Part shown: piece after piece, positions 29,665-38,039 of the stretch
How the letters are laid out: every line of letters begins with the position of its first letter
Position numbering within the stretch: the first letter of the stretch is position 1
NCBI RefSeq assembly: GCF_030246845.1
Contig: NZ_CP126889.1
Location: 4,893,001-4,957,000, forward strand
DNA: 64,000 nt
Source of the DNA: Enhydrobacter sp.
GTDB lineage: Bacteria > Pseudomonadota > Alphaproteobacteria > Reyranellales > Reyranellaceae
Reading direction: 5' to 3'
The notes under the pieces: model-generated
What the model saw: only the letters and a program-made list of their open reading frames with translations
What the model was told of the DNA's origin: nothing
Databases searched by the model: none
Position numbers and translations under genes: made by a program

Positions 29665-29712
29665 GATTCCTGTCGCGCTCAGCACCGAGGCCTTGATCGG
29701 AGCCTCCGTCAC

Positions 29713-31038
29713 CTAGCCGAGACGAGCCGACAGGGTGGCCACGACCTCGTTGACCGGCAGCTCCTCGCGATTGCCCGTCTTGCGGTTCTTCAGCTCGGCC
29801 TTGCCCGCCGCCAGCCCCTTCGGGCCCACGATCACCTGCCAGGGCGTGCCGATCAGGTCCATGTCGGCGAACTTGGCGCCCGGCCGCAGGTCGCGATCGT
29901 CGTGCAGCACGGTGATGCCGCCGGCCCTCAGAGCCTCGTAGAGCTTGTCGCAGGCACCCGCGACCGCGGCGTCGTCGGGCTTCAGGTCGACGACCGCCAC
30001 CTTGAACGGCGCCACCGATTCCGGCCAGACAATGCCGGCCTCGTCGTGGCTCGCCTCGATGATGCCGCCCACCAGGCGCGAGACGCCGATGCCGTAGGAT
30101 CCCATCTCCACCGTGATCTGCTCGCCGTTCGGCCCGGTCACCACCGCGTTCATCGGCTTGGAATACTTGGTCCCGAAGTAGAAAATATGGCCGACCTCGA
30201 TGCCGCGCGCGGCCAGGCGGTCGCCCTCCGGGATCTTCTCGAAAGCCGCCTTGTCGTGCATCTCGTCGGTGGCGGCGTAGAGCGACGTCCACTCGTTCAC
30301 GATCGGCTGCAGGTCCGATTCGTAATCGATCTTCCGGCTGAGGATATTCTTGTCGACCAAGCCCTTGTGGCAGAACACCGCGCTCTCCCCGGTGTCCGCC
30401 AGCACGATGAACTCATGGCTGAGATCGCCGCCGATCGGGCCCGTGTCGGCCCGCATGGGGATCGCCTTCAGGCCCATGCGTGCGAAGGTGCGCAGATAGG
30501 CCACGAACATCTTGTTGTAGGAGCGGACCGCACCGGCCTTGTCGAGGTCGAACGAGTAGTTGTCCTTCATCAGGAACTCGCGCCCGCGCATGACCCCGAA
30601 GCGCGGCCGCACCTCGTCCCGGAACTTCCACTGGATGTGATAGAGGTTCTTCGGCAGATCGCGATAGCTCTTCGCGCCGTCGCGGAAGAGCACGGTGATC
30701 ATCTCCTCGTTGGTCGGCCCGAACAGCATCTCGCGATCGTGACGGTCCTTGATGCGCAGCATCTCGGGACCGTAGGCATCGTATCGTCCGCTTTCACGCC
30801 ACAGGTCCGCGGACTGGATGGTCGGCATCAGCACTTCCTGCGCGCCCGACGCATCCTGCTCCTCGCGGACGATACGCTCGATGTTCTTCAGCACCCGGAA
30901 GCCGAGAGGCAGCCAGGCGTAGATGCCGGCGCTGGTCTGACGGATCAGCCCGGCCCGCAGCATCAGACGGTGCGAAACGATCTGCGCTTCCGCCGGGGTC
31001 TCCTTCAGGGTCGGCAGGAAATACTGGCTCATGCGCAT
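29713..31038 (-). CDS. proS: Proline--tRNA ligase (short alphaproteobacterial type)
   Basis: 441 residues, class II synthetase charging tRNA-Pro. Start MRMSQYFLPTLKETPAEAQI; motif 1 region RAGLIRQTSAGIYAWLPLG; motif 2 FRDEVRPRFGVMRGREFLMK; motif 3 GSYGIGVSRLVGGIIE; then an anticodon-binding domain ending DLIGTPWQVIVGPKGLA. The roughly 180-residue editing insertion of the long bacterial ProS is absent, as usual for alphaproteobacteria. The frame stays open upstream across the permease gene on the other strand, but only this part is ProS-like. It is divergent from the purine permease. Confidence 0.97.
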   Translation of the reverse strand: MRMSQYFLPTLKETPAEAQIVSHRLMLRAGLIRQTSAGIYAWLPLGFRVLKNIERIVREEQDASGAQEVLMPTIQSADLWRESGRYDAYGPEMLRIKDRHDREMLFGPTNEEMITVLFRDGAKSYRDLPKNLYHIQWKFRDEVRPRFGVMRGREFLMKDNYSFDLDKAGAVRSYNKMFVAYLRTFARMGLKAIPMRADTGPIGGDLSHEFIVLADTGESAVFCHKGLVDKNILSRKIDYESDLQPIVNEWTSLYAATDEMHDKAAFEKIPEGDRLAARGIEVGHIFYFGTKYSKPMNAVVTGPNGEQITVEMGSYGIGVSRLVGGIIEASHDEAGIVWPESVAPFKVAVVDLKPDDAAVAGACDKLYEALRAGGITVLHDDRDLRPGAKFADMDLIGTPWQVIVGPKGLAAGKAELKNRKTGNREELPVNEVVATLSARLG

Positions 31039-31182
31039 GCTGGATCGGTCCTCGCTCAGGCTGCCGGGGATGGCGGCGGACTGTAGGGAACGGGCCTTCC
31101 AAAGGCAAACGTCCCGCCCCTGCGACTGGTTTTGCACAGGCCAATGCCCGCACACTGCCCTCGTTCTCGGGGGAGATGCACA

Positions 31183-32475
31183 ATGCTCGAACGGCTCTTC
31201 AGGCTGCACGAAAACAACACGAACGTGCGGACGGAGATCGTGGCCGGGATCACGACCTTCCTGACCATGGCCTATATCATCTTCGTCAACCCGCAGATCC
31301 TGGGGCTCGCGAAGATGCCGGTAGACGCGGTGTTCGTCTCGACCTGCGTCGCCGCCGCCATCGGCTGCTTCCTGATGGCCTTCGTCGCCAACTACCCGAT
31401 CGCGCTGGCCCCGGGCATGGGGTTGAACGCCTACTTCGCCTTCGGCGTGGTCGGCGGCATGGGCTACAGCTGGCAGGTCGCTCTGGGATGCGTCTTCCTC
31501 TCCGGCGTGATCTTCTTCCTGATCAGCGTGCTGCCGATCCGGGAATGGATCGTCAACGCCATCCCGAAGTCGCTGAAGATGGCGATTGCCGCCGGCATCG
31601 GCCTGTTCCTGGCCCTGATCGCGCTGAAGAATGCCGGCATCGTCGTCGGCAACCAGGCCACGCTCGTCACCCACGGCCAGCTCGCGAGCTGGCCGGTGCT
31701 GATGGCGGCGCTGGGCTTCGCCCTGATCGTGGCCCTGGAGCATCGCCGTGTGCTGGGCGGCGTCATCATCGGCATCCTGGCTGTGACGGCCATCTCCGTC
31801 ATCGCCGGCTACCAGAAATTTGGCGGCATCTTCGACACGCCGCCCTCCATCGCGCCGGTGCTGCTTCAAATGGACCTGGGCGGCGCCTTGAAGGTCGGGC
31901 TGGTGACGGTGGTCTTCGCCTTCCTGTTCGTCGATCTGTTCGACAACACCGGGACACTGATCGCCCTCGCCCATCGCGGCGGATTCATGCGGCCCGACGG
32001 CACCGTGCCACGCCTCAAGCGCGCGCTGATGTCCGACAGCGCCGCGGCCATGATCGGCGCCGCGATCGGCACGTCGACCACGACCAGCTATATCGAGAGC
32101 GCCTCGGGCATCAACGAGGGCGGCCGCACGGGCCTCACTGCCGTGACTGTCGGCGTGCTCTTCCTGCTGGCGCTCTTCATGGCGCCCCTCGCGGGTTCCA
32201 TTCCGGCCTATGCGACGGCGCCCGCCCTCCTCTATGTCGCCTGCCTCATGGCGCGCGGCTTGACGGAGATCGAATGGAACGACATCACCGAGGCGGCCCC
32301 GGCGGTGATCACGGCGATCGCCATGCCTTTCACCTTCTCCATCGCCGAAGGCATCGCCTTCGGCTTCATCTCCTACGCCGGCATCAAGCTCGTCGCCGGA
32401 AAATTCCGCGACATCCATCCCGCCGTCGGCATTCTCGCGGTCCTGTTCGTGATCAAGTATCTGGTCATCGGATAG
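31183..32475 (+). CDS. AzgA-type purine (adenine/guanine/hypoxanthine) permease
   Basis: 430 residues, NCS2 superfamily, about 13 membrane segments. Typical features of the AzgA branch: NVRTEIVAGITTFLTMAYII near the N-terminus, NPQILG, FVANYPIALAPGMGLNAYFA, FLFVDLFDNTGTL, and the substrate loop GTSTTTSYIESASGINEGGR. A GGGGGAG ribosome site lies eight or so bases before ATG 31183. The gene stands alone on the + strand between proS and DUF1467, a pair usually adjacent in relatives, so it has probably been inserted. No purine riboswitch is visible in its leader. Substrate assignment is by family only. Confidence 0.93.
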   Translation: MLERLFRLHENNTNVRTEIVAGITTFLTMAYIIFVNPQILGLAKMPVDAVFVSTCVAAAIGCFLMAFVANYPIALAPGMGLNAYFAFGVVGGMGYSWQVALGCVFLSGVIFFLISVLPIREWIVNAIPKSLKMAIAAGIGLFLALIALKNAGIVVGNQATLVTHGQLASWPVLMAALGFALIVALEHRRVLGGVIIGILAVTAISVIAGYQKFGGIFDTPPSIAPVLLQMDLGGALKVGLVTVVFAFLFVDLFDNTGTLIALAHRGGFMRPDGTVPRLKRALMSDSAAAMIGAAIGTSTTTSYIESASGINEGGRTGLTAVTVGVLFLLALFMAPLAGSIPAYATAPALLYVACLMARGLTEIEWNDITEAAPAVITAIAMPFTFSIAEGIAFGFISYAGIKLVAGKFRDIHPAVGILAVLFVIKYLVIG

Positions 32476-32735
32476 TCAAACGGCGGAGGCGGACATTTGC
32501 TTGTTTTGGTCTCGGCCAATCTCATAACAATCATTCCGTCAAGCCCCCGCCATCGAAAGAAAAGGTCTTGGCAAAGCAAAGTTGACGGGCTACAGAGGCG
32601 GAGGCTTGGGCACCGTCCGAGTTTAGGGAGGAGAGCGGCTTAAGCCGCCAGACTACGAGTTTCGGGGTTGAAGAAGCGGCGGGTGAAAGCCCGCCGTTTT
32701 CTTTTCAAAGAGTTAGCCGGCTTTCCTGAAACCGC
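32476..32735 (+). other. Structured 260-base intergenic stretch after the purine permease
   Basis: Between the permease stop and the convergent DUF1467 gene the + strand can form several stems before the strong terminator: CTTGG/CCGAG (32605-32621), the self-complementary GCGGCTTAAGCCGC (32635-32648), and a longer GACGG/CCGTC pair. I see no coding potential. The layout would fit a small RNA or a long 3' UTR; I do not recognise any known RNA family in it. Confidence 0.25.
32677..32706 (+). terminator. Strong intrinsic terminator downstream of the purine permease
   Basis: CGGCGGG (32677-32683), loop TGAAAG, CCCGCCG (32690-32696) form a perfect 7-bp GC stem followed by TTTTCTTTTC. It acts on + strand transcripts, about 200 bases after the permease stop, and protects the convergent DUF1467/mce end from read-through. 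Confidence 0.85.
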
Positions 32736-32984
32736 TCAATATTTGTCGGCCCATTGGCGGAAATTGAAAATGTCTGCCTGGTGCAGGAAGTAGAATCCGA
32801 TCCACACCACGGCCGCGACCAGCGACGTTATGACCACCTTGCGCAGGATCTGGGGATTCTCGGGCGCACCGCGATCCTGCCCCGGCCCCGGATTCTCGAC
32901 CCGGCGGACGCCGAGCGGCAGGACCGCGAACAGCATGATCCACCAGACCACGAGGTAGACCATGATGCCGGTCGCCCAATCCAT
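32736..32984 (-). CDS. DUF1467 family membrane protein
   Basis: 82 residues, two membrane helices: YLVVWWIMLFAVLPLGV near the N-terminus and VVITSLVAAVVWIGFYFLH near the C-terminus, joined by a polar loop with VENPGPGQDRGAPENP. This matches DUF1467 (PF07330), found in alphaproteobacteria next to mce and proS. Function unknown; the location hints only at a conserved neighbourhood. It starts seven bases after the mce stop, so it is the last gene of the nuo-birA-coaX-rnj-mce run. Confidence 0.88.
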   Translation of the reverse strand: MDWATGIMVYLVVWWIMLFAVLPLGVRRVENPGPGQDRGAPENPQILRKVVITSLVAAVVWIGFYFLHQADIFNFRQWADKY

Positions 32985-32991
32985 GGCCGCC

Positions 32992-33396
32992 TCAGACCTG
33001 TTCGAGCTCGATCAGCGTACCGGTGAAGTCCTTCGGATGCAGGAACAGCACCGGCTTGTCGTGCGCGCCGATCTTGGGCTCGCCGTCGCCCAGCACGCGC
33101 GCGCCTCCCGCCTTGAGCTTGTCGCGGGCCGCGTAGATGTCCTCCACCTCGTAGCAGACGTGGTGAATGCCGCCGTCTGCATTGCGCGCCAGGAAGTTCG
33201 CAATCGGCGACTTCTCGCCCAGCGGGTGCAGCAGCTCGATCTTCGTGTTGGGCAGCTCGACGAACACCACGGTGACGCCGTGCGCCGGCTGGGCCTTGGG
33301 CGCGCTCACTTTTGCCCCCATCACGGTGCGATAAAGCTCCGCCGCCTTGCCCAGGTCGGGCACGGCAATGGCGATATGATTGAGGCGTCCGATCAT
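32992..33396 (-). CDS. mce: Methylmalonyl-CoA epimerase
   Basis: 134-residue VOC-fold enzyme interconverting the (R) and (S) forms of methylmalonyl-CoA on the propionyl-CoA to succinyl-CoA route. N-terminal NHIAIAVPDLGKAAELYR with metal-binding His, the second His in GIHHVCYEVEDI, a Glu in VELPNTKIELLHP, and the C-terminal VLFLHPKDFTGTLIELEQ with the last Glu. Length is normal. It follows rnj with a 25-base gap. Confidence 0.94.
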   Translation of the reverse strand: MIGRLNHIAIAVPDLGKAAELYRTVMGAKVSAPKAQPAHGVTVVFVELPNTKIELLHPLGEKSPIANFLARNADGGIHHVCYEVEDIYAARDKLKAGGARVLGDGEPKIGAHDKPVLFLHPKDFTGTLIELEQV

Positions 33397-33421
33397 TCTC
33401 GGGTCTCCGTCGTCTCGAAGT

Positions 33422-35074
33422 TTAGATGCGGACGATGTGCACGTCCGTCAATGGCTTCTTGCCGAGATGCGCGCGCACGACGCGCCGCACCGACTGACGT
33501 GCCGCCTCCTCGATCCGGTCGTCGTCGCGGCGCTCGGCCGCATTCAAATCGGCCAACATCTCCTCGAGCGCCGTCACGGCCGCCTGGATGAGCTCGCCCT
33601 CGGTGTCGGCGATCCCGCGCAGCGAGACTTTGGGCGATGCGACCGGCCGGCCTTGCGAGTCGATGACCAGCGTGGCCGACGCCGACCCGTTCCAGAGGAG
33701 CTTGCGCCGCTCGCGCAGGGCCTCCCCTTCCACCGGAGCCACCACATCGCCGTCGCGCGCCAACCGGCCGGCATGGACATGATCGACGATCGTCGCCGGG
33801 CCGGGCGCCAGGCGCACCAGCGTGCCGTTCGGCGCCAGCACCGTCTCTGGCACCTGGCAGGCCTTCGCGAGGCTGGCGTGCTCCACCATATGGCGGATCT
33901 CGCCATGCACCGGCACGGCGATCCTGGGCCGCACCCACTGGTAGACCCGGACCAGCTCGTCGCGCGCGGGATGGCCCGAGACATGGATGTCGACATCCTT
34001 GTCGGTGACCACCTCGACACCGCGCGCCAGCAGCTCGTTCTGCAGGCGTCCGACCGCGCGCTCGTTGCCGGGAATGACGCGCGAGGAGAAGACGGCGGTG
34101 TCGCCCGCCTCCAGCACGATATCGCGGTGCTCGCCGTTGGCGATCTTGGCCATCGAGGCGCGCGACTCGCCCTGGCTGCCGGTGCAGATGTAGAGGACCT
34201 TGTCGCGCGGCAGACAGCCCGCGTCGCGCTCGGGCACGCATTCGGGGAAATCGAGCAGGTAGCCGCACTCCTGCGCCGCCTCGACCATGCGCTGCACCGC
34301 CCTGCCGGCCAGCACCGGATGGCGGCCGGCGGCGACCGCCGCCTTGGCGATGCTCTCGACGCGCGCGACGTTCGAGGCAAAGCACGTCACGGCGACGCGG
34401 CATTTGCGTGCCTTCACCAGCTTTTCGAGGTTGGCGCGCACCGTCGCCTCCGACCCCGCCTCGCCCTCGACGAAGACATTGGTGCTGTCGCACACCATGG
34501 CGAGCGCGCCCTCCTCGCCGATGCGCTTCAGCGTCGCCTCGTCCGTCGTCTCGCCGAGCAGCGGCTCCGGGTCGATCTTCCAGTCGCCGGTGTGGAAGAC
34601 GGTGCCGAGCCCGGTCCGAATGGCGAGTGCATTCGGCTCGGGAATCGAGTGGGTCATGGTGATCATCTCGAGCTCGAACGGAGCGACCGTGAATTTTGCT
34701 CCCAATGCGATCTCGGTGACCGGCACTGCATCCGTCAGGGCGGCCTCCGCCAGCTTGCGGCGCAGCACAGAGGCGGCGAAGGGCGTGGCATAGACCGGCG
34801 CCCGGAGGCGCGGCCAGAGATCGGCTACTGCCCCCAGATGGTCCTCGTGCGCGTGCGTCAGGACGATGCCGGCCAAGTCGTCCCGCCGCTCCTCGATGAA
34901 GGCGGGATCGGGCATCACGACGTCGATGCCCGGCATCGTGTCGTCGCCGAAGGCGATGCCGAGATCGACCATCAGCCATTTGCCGGCGTGGCCGTAGAGG
35001 TTGAGGTTCATGCCGATCTCGCCCGCTCCGCCCAGGGCAAGGAACAGGAGCTCGTCGGCGCCGGGAACGGTCAT
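33422..35074 (-). CDS. rnj: Ribonuclease J
   Basis: 550 residues, metallo-beta-lactamase/beta-CASP RNase with 5'-3' exonuclease and endonuclease activity in mRNA decay and rRNA maturation. Metal site HAHEDH (74-79), then the later ligands in FHTGDWKID and the beta-CASP domain with VCDSTN, TCFASNVARVESIAKAA, GSQGE, SSRVIPGNE and the HVSGHPARDEL and PVHGE motifs. A C-terminal domain of about 100 residues ends KKPLTDVHIVRI. ATG 35074 overlaps the coaX stop (ATGA). Confidence 0.96.
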   Translation of the reverse strand: MTVPGADELLFLALGGAGEIGMNLNLYGHAGKWLMVDLGIAFGDDTMPGIDVVMPDPAFIEERRDDLAGIVLTHAHEDHLGAVADLWPRLRAPVYATPFAASVLRRKLAEAALTDAVPVTEIALGAKFTVAPFELEMITMTHSIPEPNALAIRTGLGTVFHTGDWKIDPEPLLGETTDEATLKRIGEEGALAMVCDSTNVFVEGEAGSEATVRANLEKLVKARKCRVAVTCFASNVARVESIAKAAVAAGRHPVLAGRAVQRMVEAAQECGYLLDFPECVPERDAGCLPRDKVLYICTGSQGESRASMAKIANGEHRDIVLEAGDTAVFSSRVIPGNERAVGRLQNELLARGVEVVTDKDVDIHVSGHPARDELVRVYQWVRPRIAVPVHGEIRHMVEHASLAKACQVPETVLAPNGTLVRLAPGPATIVDHVHAGRLARDGDVVAPVEGEALRERRKLLWNGSASATLVIDSQGRPVASPKVSLRGIADTEGELIQAAVTALEEMLADLNAAERRDDDRIEEAARQSVRRVVRAHLGKKPLTDVHIVRI

Positions 35075-35835
35075 TTGCGGTTGCGCCGATAGATCTCGAT
35101 CAGGCCACGCGCGGTGATGTCCGGCACGATCTGCTCGATCACCGTCGTGGCGCCGTCGAACACGGGCGCGAGGCCGCCGGTGGAGATCACACGCATCGGT
35201 CGGCCGAACTCGGTCCGGATGCGCTGCACGATCCCCTCGATCAGCCCGACATAGCCCCAGAACACGCCGGAATGCATGCATTCCACGGTGTTGGTGCCGA
35301 TGACGTTGACCGGTTTCTCGACGACGATCCGCGGCAGCAGGGCGGTCGCGTTCACCAGCGCCTCGATGCTGAGATTGATGCCAGGGGCGATGACGCCGCC
35401 GCAGTAGCTTCCCTCCTCGTCGACGACATCGAACGTGGTGGCGGTCCCGAAATCGACCACGATCATCGGCGTCCTCGGAAACAGGATGGCGGCGCCGATC
35501 GTATTGCAGATGCGGTCCGCGCCGGCGCCCTGGCCCTTGATCTTGATGCCGTAGGAAATGTTGGGATCGCCCAGGACAAGGGGGGTGCACTCGAAATAGC
35601 GCGTGCACAGCCGCCGCAGGTTGAAGGTGGCCTGCGGCACGACGCTGGCGATGACGGCTTCGGTGATCGAGCTCGGCTCGATCCCTTCCATCGCCAGGAG
35701 CTGGAACAGCCAGACCGCGTGCTCGTCGGCCGTACGCATCGCCGAGGTGTGCTGGCGCCATTCGCCGACGATCTTGTCGCCGTCGATGACTCCGAATTTG
35801 ACGTTGGTGTTGTTGGCGTTGATGACGAGCAGCAC
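35071..35835 (-). CDS. coaX: Type III pantothenate kinase
   Basis: 254 residues, first enzyme of coenzyme A synthesis, ASKHA fold. Family segments: GAGADRICNTIGA, IVVDFGTATTFDVVDEEG with the conserved acidic residue, GGVIAPGINLS, and the C-terminal STGGLAPVF. The first nucleotide-binding motif reads INANNTN, where most members have D-x-G-N-T: the usual Asp6 is Asn and the Gly is also Asn. The start is GTG 35835, eleven bases after birA. It lies in the common birA-coaX-rnj order. Confidence 0.93.
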   Translation of the reverse strand: MLLVINANNTNVKFGVIDGDKIVGEWRQHTSAMRTADEHAVWLFQLLAMEGIEPSSITEAVIASVVPQATFNLRRLCTRYFECTPLVLGDPNISYGIKIKGQGAGADRICNTIGAAILFPRTPMIVVDFGTATTFDVVDEEGSYCGGVIAPGINLSIEALVNATALLPRIVVEKPVNVIGTNTVECMHSGVFWGYVGLIEGIVQRIRTEFGRPMRVISTGGLAPVFDGATTVIEQIVPDITARGLIEIYRRNRK

Positions 35836-35846
35836 GACTGTCTCCT

Positions 35847-36581
35847 TCAGGCCGCCCGGCCCAGCAGTTCACCCGCGACGATCTTGCGCGGACCGGCCGG
35901 CGTGTCCAGCAGCAGCGCGCCGTCGTGGTCGATGCCGCCGAAACGGCCGCGCACCAGCTCCGTGCCGAGCCTCACATCGACCTCGAGTCCGATCGGCCCT
36001 GCCCTGGCAAGCCAATCGGCGCGGATCGATTCGAAGCCCTCACGGCGCCATTGCCCGAGGCGCACCGCCAGCGCAGTGACGAGCTTCTCCAGCGCCCCCT
36101 CGACCGACCCGCCCAGCATCGCTGACGGATAGCGCATCTCGGGCAGTTGCGGCGCGAAGCCGACATTGACGCCGATGCCCATCACCACGTGCTCGGCCTT
36201 GCCGTCCTGGCCGATGGCGCTTTCCGGCAGGATGCCGGCCACCTTGCCGCCGTCGACCAGGACATCGTTCGGCCATTTCACCCGCACCGAACGTTCGGGC
36301 GGCACGATGTCGGCGGCGGCGAGCGCGGCCACGAAGCCCAGCTCCGCCGCACGCTGCGCCGGGCAGGCCGGCCGCAGAATGGTCGAGCTGTAGAGGTTTC
36401 CGACTGGCGACGCCCAGCGGCGCCCGCGCCGGCCGCGCCCGCCGGTCTGCTCGCGCGCCCACACGACGGTGCCTTCCGGTGCGCCATTGTCGGCAAGATG
36501 CGCGGCTTCGTCGTTGGTGCTGCCGACGCTCTGTAGCGCGACCAGCGTCCACCCGTCCGGCAGGACGGGCGTCGCGGTCAC
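35847..36581 (-). CDS. birA: Biotin--[acetyl-CoA-carboxylase] ligase
   Basis: 244 residues, attaches biotin to carboxylase carrier domains. Ligase motifs: LQSVGSTNDEA, EQTGGRGRRGRRW (biotinyl-AMP loop), VRVKWPNDVLVDGGKVAGIL and GIGVNVG, then a small C-terminal SH3-like domain with GRFGGIDHDGALLL. The DNA-binding N-terminus of E. coli BirA is missing, so this is an enzyme without repressor role. GTG 36581 overlaps the nuoN stop (GTGA), showing translational coupling to the respiratory operon. Confidence 0.95.
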   Translation of the reverse strand: MTATPVLPDGWTLVALQSVGSTNDEAAHLADNGAPEGTVVWAREQTGGRGRRGRRWASPVGNLYSSTILRPACPAQRAAELGFVAALAAADIVPPERSVRVKWPNDVLVDGGKVAGILPESAIGQDGKAEHVVMGIGVNVGFAPQLPEMRYPSAMLGGSVEGALEKLVTALAVRLGQWRREGFESIRADWLARAGPIGLEVDVRLGTELVRGRFGGIDHDGALLLDTPAGPRKIVAGELLGRAA

Positions 36582-38029
36582 GGGAACAGGCCCTTGGCGG
36601 CCGCCGCCGCGACCGCGCTGAGCGGCTGCGGCGCGAACGAGAAGATCGCAACGAGGAATGCCGCCGCCAGCGCCACGGCGCGGTTGGCGCCGAACGTCAT
36701 GCGGTCGAGGGCCTCGGCCGGTTCGTCGAAATACATCGCCCTGACGATCCGCAGATAGTAGTAGGACGCCACGACCGAGGCGAGCACGCCCAGCACCGCC
36801 GGCCAGAAGAGCTTCGCTTCGATCGCGGCCATGAAGATGTAGAGCTTCGCCCAGAAGCCTGCGAGCGGGGGAATGCCAGCCAGCGAAAACATCAGGATCA
36901 GCATGGCAAAGGCCATCATCGGCTGGGTGCGGCCGAGACCGGCGAGGTCGGACACGTTCTCCACCATGATGTCGCGGCGCTTCATCAGCAGGATGACGGC
37001 AAAGGCACCCAGCGTCATGACCATGTAGACCGCGAGATAGAACACCATCGACTGGATGCCCTTCTCGGTGCCGCTCGCCACACCCAGGAGGATATAGCCG
37101 ACGTTGCTGATGGACGAATAGGCCATCAGACGCTTGATGTTGGGCTGGCGCAGCGCGGCGAAGGCCCCCAGCGCCATGGAGAGCACGGACACGACCACGA
37201 TAATCTGCTGCCACTCCGCGAACAGTGGCTTGAATGGCCCCATCAGCACCGAGACGGTGAGCGAGATCGCCGCGATCTTGGGCGCCACGGCGAAGAAGGC
37301 AGTCACCGGCGTGGGCGCACCCTCGTAGACGTCCGGCGTCCACATGTGGAAGGGCACCGCTGCGATCTTGAAGGCAAGCCCCGCCACGACGAAGACGAGC
37401 CCGATCACGGCGCCGAGCTCGGCCGCCTTGCCGTCGAGCAGCGCCTCCGAGATCCGCACGAAGGCCGTCCCGCCGCAGAAACCATAGATCAGCGAGGCGC
37501 CGAACAGCAGCATGCCCGACGCCACCGAGCCCAGGACGAAGTACTTCACGCCCGCCTCGGTCGAGCGCAACGTGTCGCGCTGGAAGGCGGCGATCACGTA
37601 CAGCGCCAGCGACTGCAGCTCCAGCCCGACATAGAGCGACATCAGGTCGTTGGCCGAGATCATCAGCATCATGCCGAGCGCCGACAACGCCACAAGTATC
37701 GGATACTCGAAGCGCCAGACCCTCACGCGCTCGAAGTAGGTCTGCGACATCGGGATGGAGATCGCCGCGCCCACCAGCATCAGCGCTTTCATCGTTCCCG
37801 TCAGCCGGTCGACGACGAAGAGCGAGGCGAAAGCGGTGCCCTCGCGATAGGGCACGAAGATCAGCACCGCGGTCACCAGCAGCGCTACCGTGGTCGCGGC
37901 GGCGACGAATGGCGCCGAGCCCTCGCCGCGCAGCACGCCATAGGCCAGCAGCAGCGCCGTCACCGCCGCCAGGAAGATTTCCGGCCGGGCCAGCGTCCAG
38001 GATTCGAGACCGATGGGCATGTTCGTCAC
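36578..38029 (-). CDS. nuoN: NADH-quinone oxidoreductase subunit N
   Basis: 483 residues, one of three antiporter-like proton-pumping membrane subunits of complex I, about 14 membrane helices. Typical segments: MMLMISANDLMSLYVGLELQ with the conserved Glu, LKYFVLGS-like (VKYFVLGSVASGMLLFG), FKIAAVPFHMWTPDVYEGAP with the conserved Lys, KRLMAYSSISNVGYIL, and the discontinuous TM12 region LAGIPPLAGFWAKLYIF. Normal length. Last nuo gene, eleven bases after nuoM. Confidence 0.96.
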   Translation of the reverse strand: MTNMPIGLESWTLARPEIFLAAVTALLLAYGVLRGEGSAPFVAAATTVALLVTAVLIFVPYREGTAFASLFVVDRLTGTMKALMLVGAAISIPMSQTYFERVRVWRFEYPILVALSALGMMLMISANDLMSLYVGLELQSLALYVIAAFQRDTLRSTEAGVKYFVLGSVASGMLLFGASLIYGFCGGTAFVRISEALLDGKAAELGAVIGLVFVVAGLAFKIAAVPFHMWTPDVYEGAPTPVTAFFAVAPKIAAISLTVSVLMGPFKPLFAEWQQIIVVVSVLSMALGAFAALRQPNIKRLMAYSSISNVGYILLGVASGTEKGIQSMVFYLAVYMVMTLGAFAVILLMKRRDIMVENVSDLAGLGRTQPMMAFAMLILMFSLAGIPPLAGFWAKLYIFMAAIEAKLFWPAVLGVLASVVASYYYLRIVRAMYFDEPAEALDRMTFGANRAVALAAAFLVAIFSFAPQPLSAVAAAAAKGLFP

Positions 38030-38039
38030 TCCCCGCCGC

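Noticed and set aside
31039..31182. Purine riboswitch before the purine permease
   Set aside because: The 144-base proS/permease gap is GC-rich and shows neither the conserved junction bases nor the paired loops of the purine aptamer.
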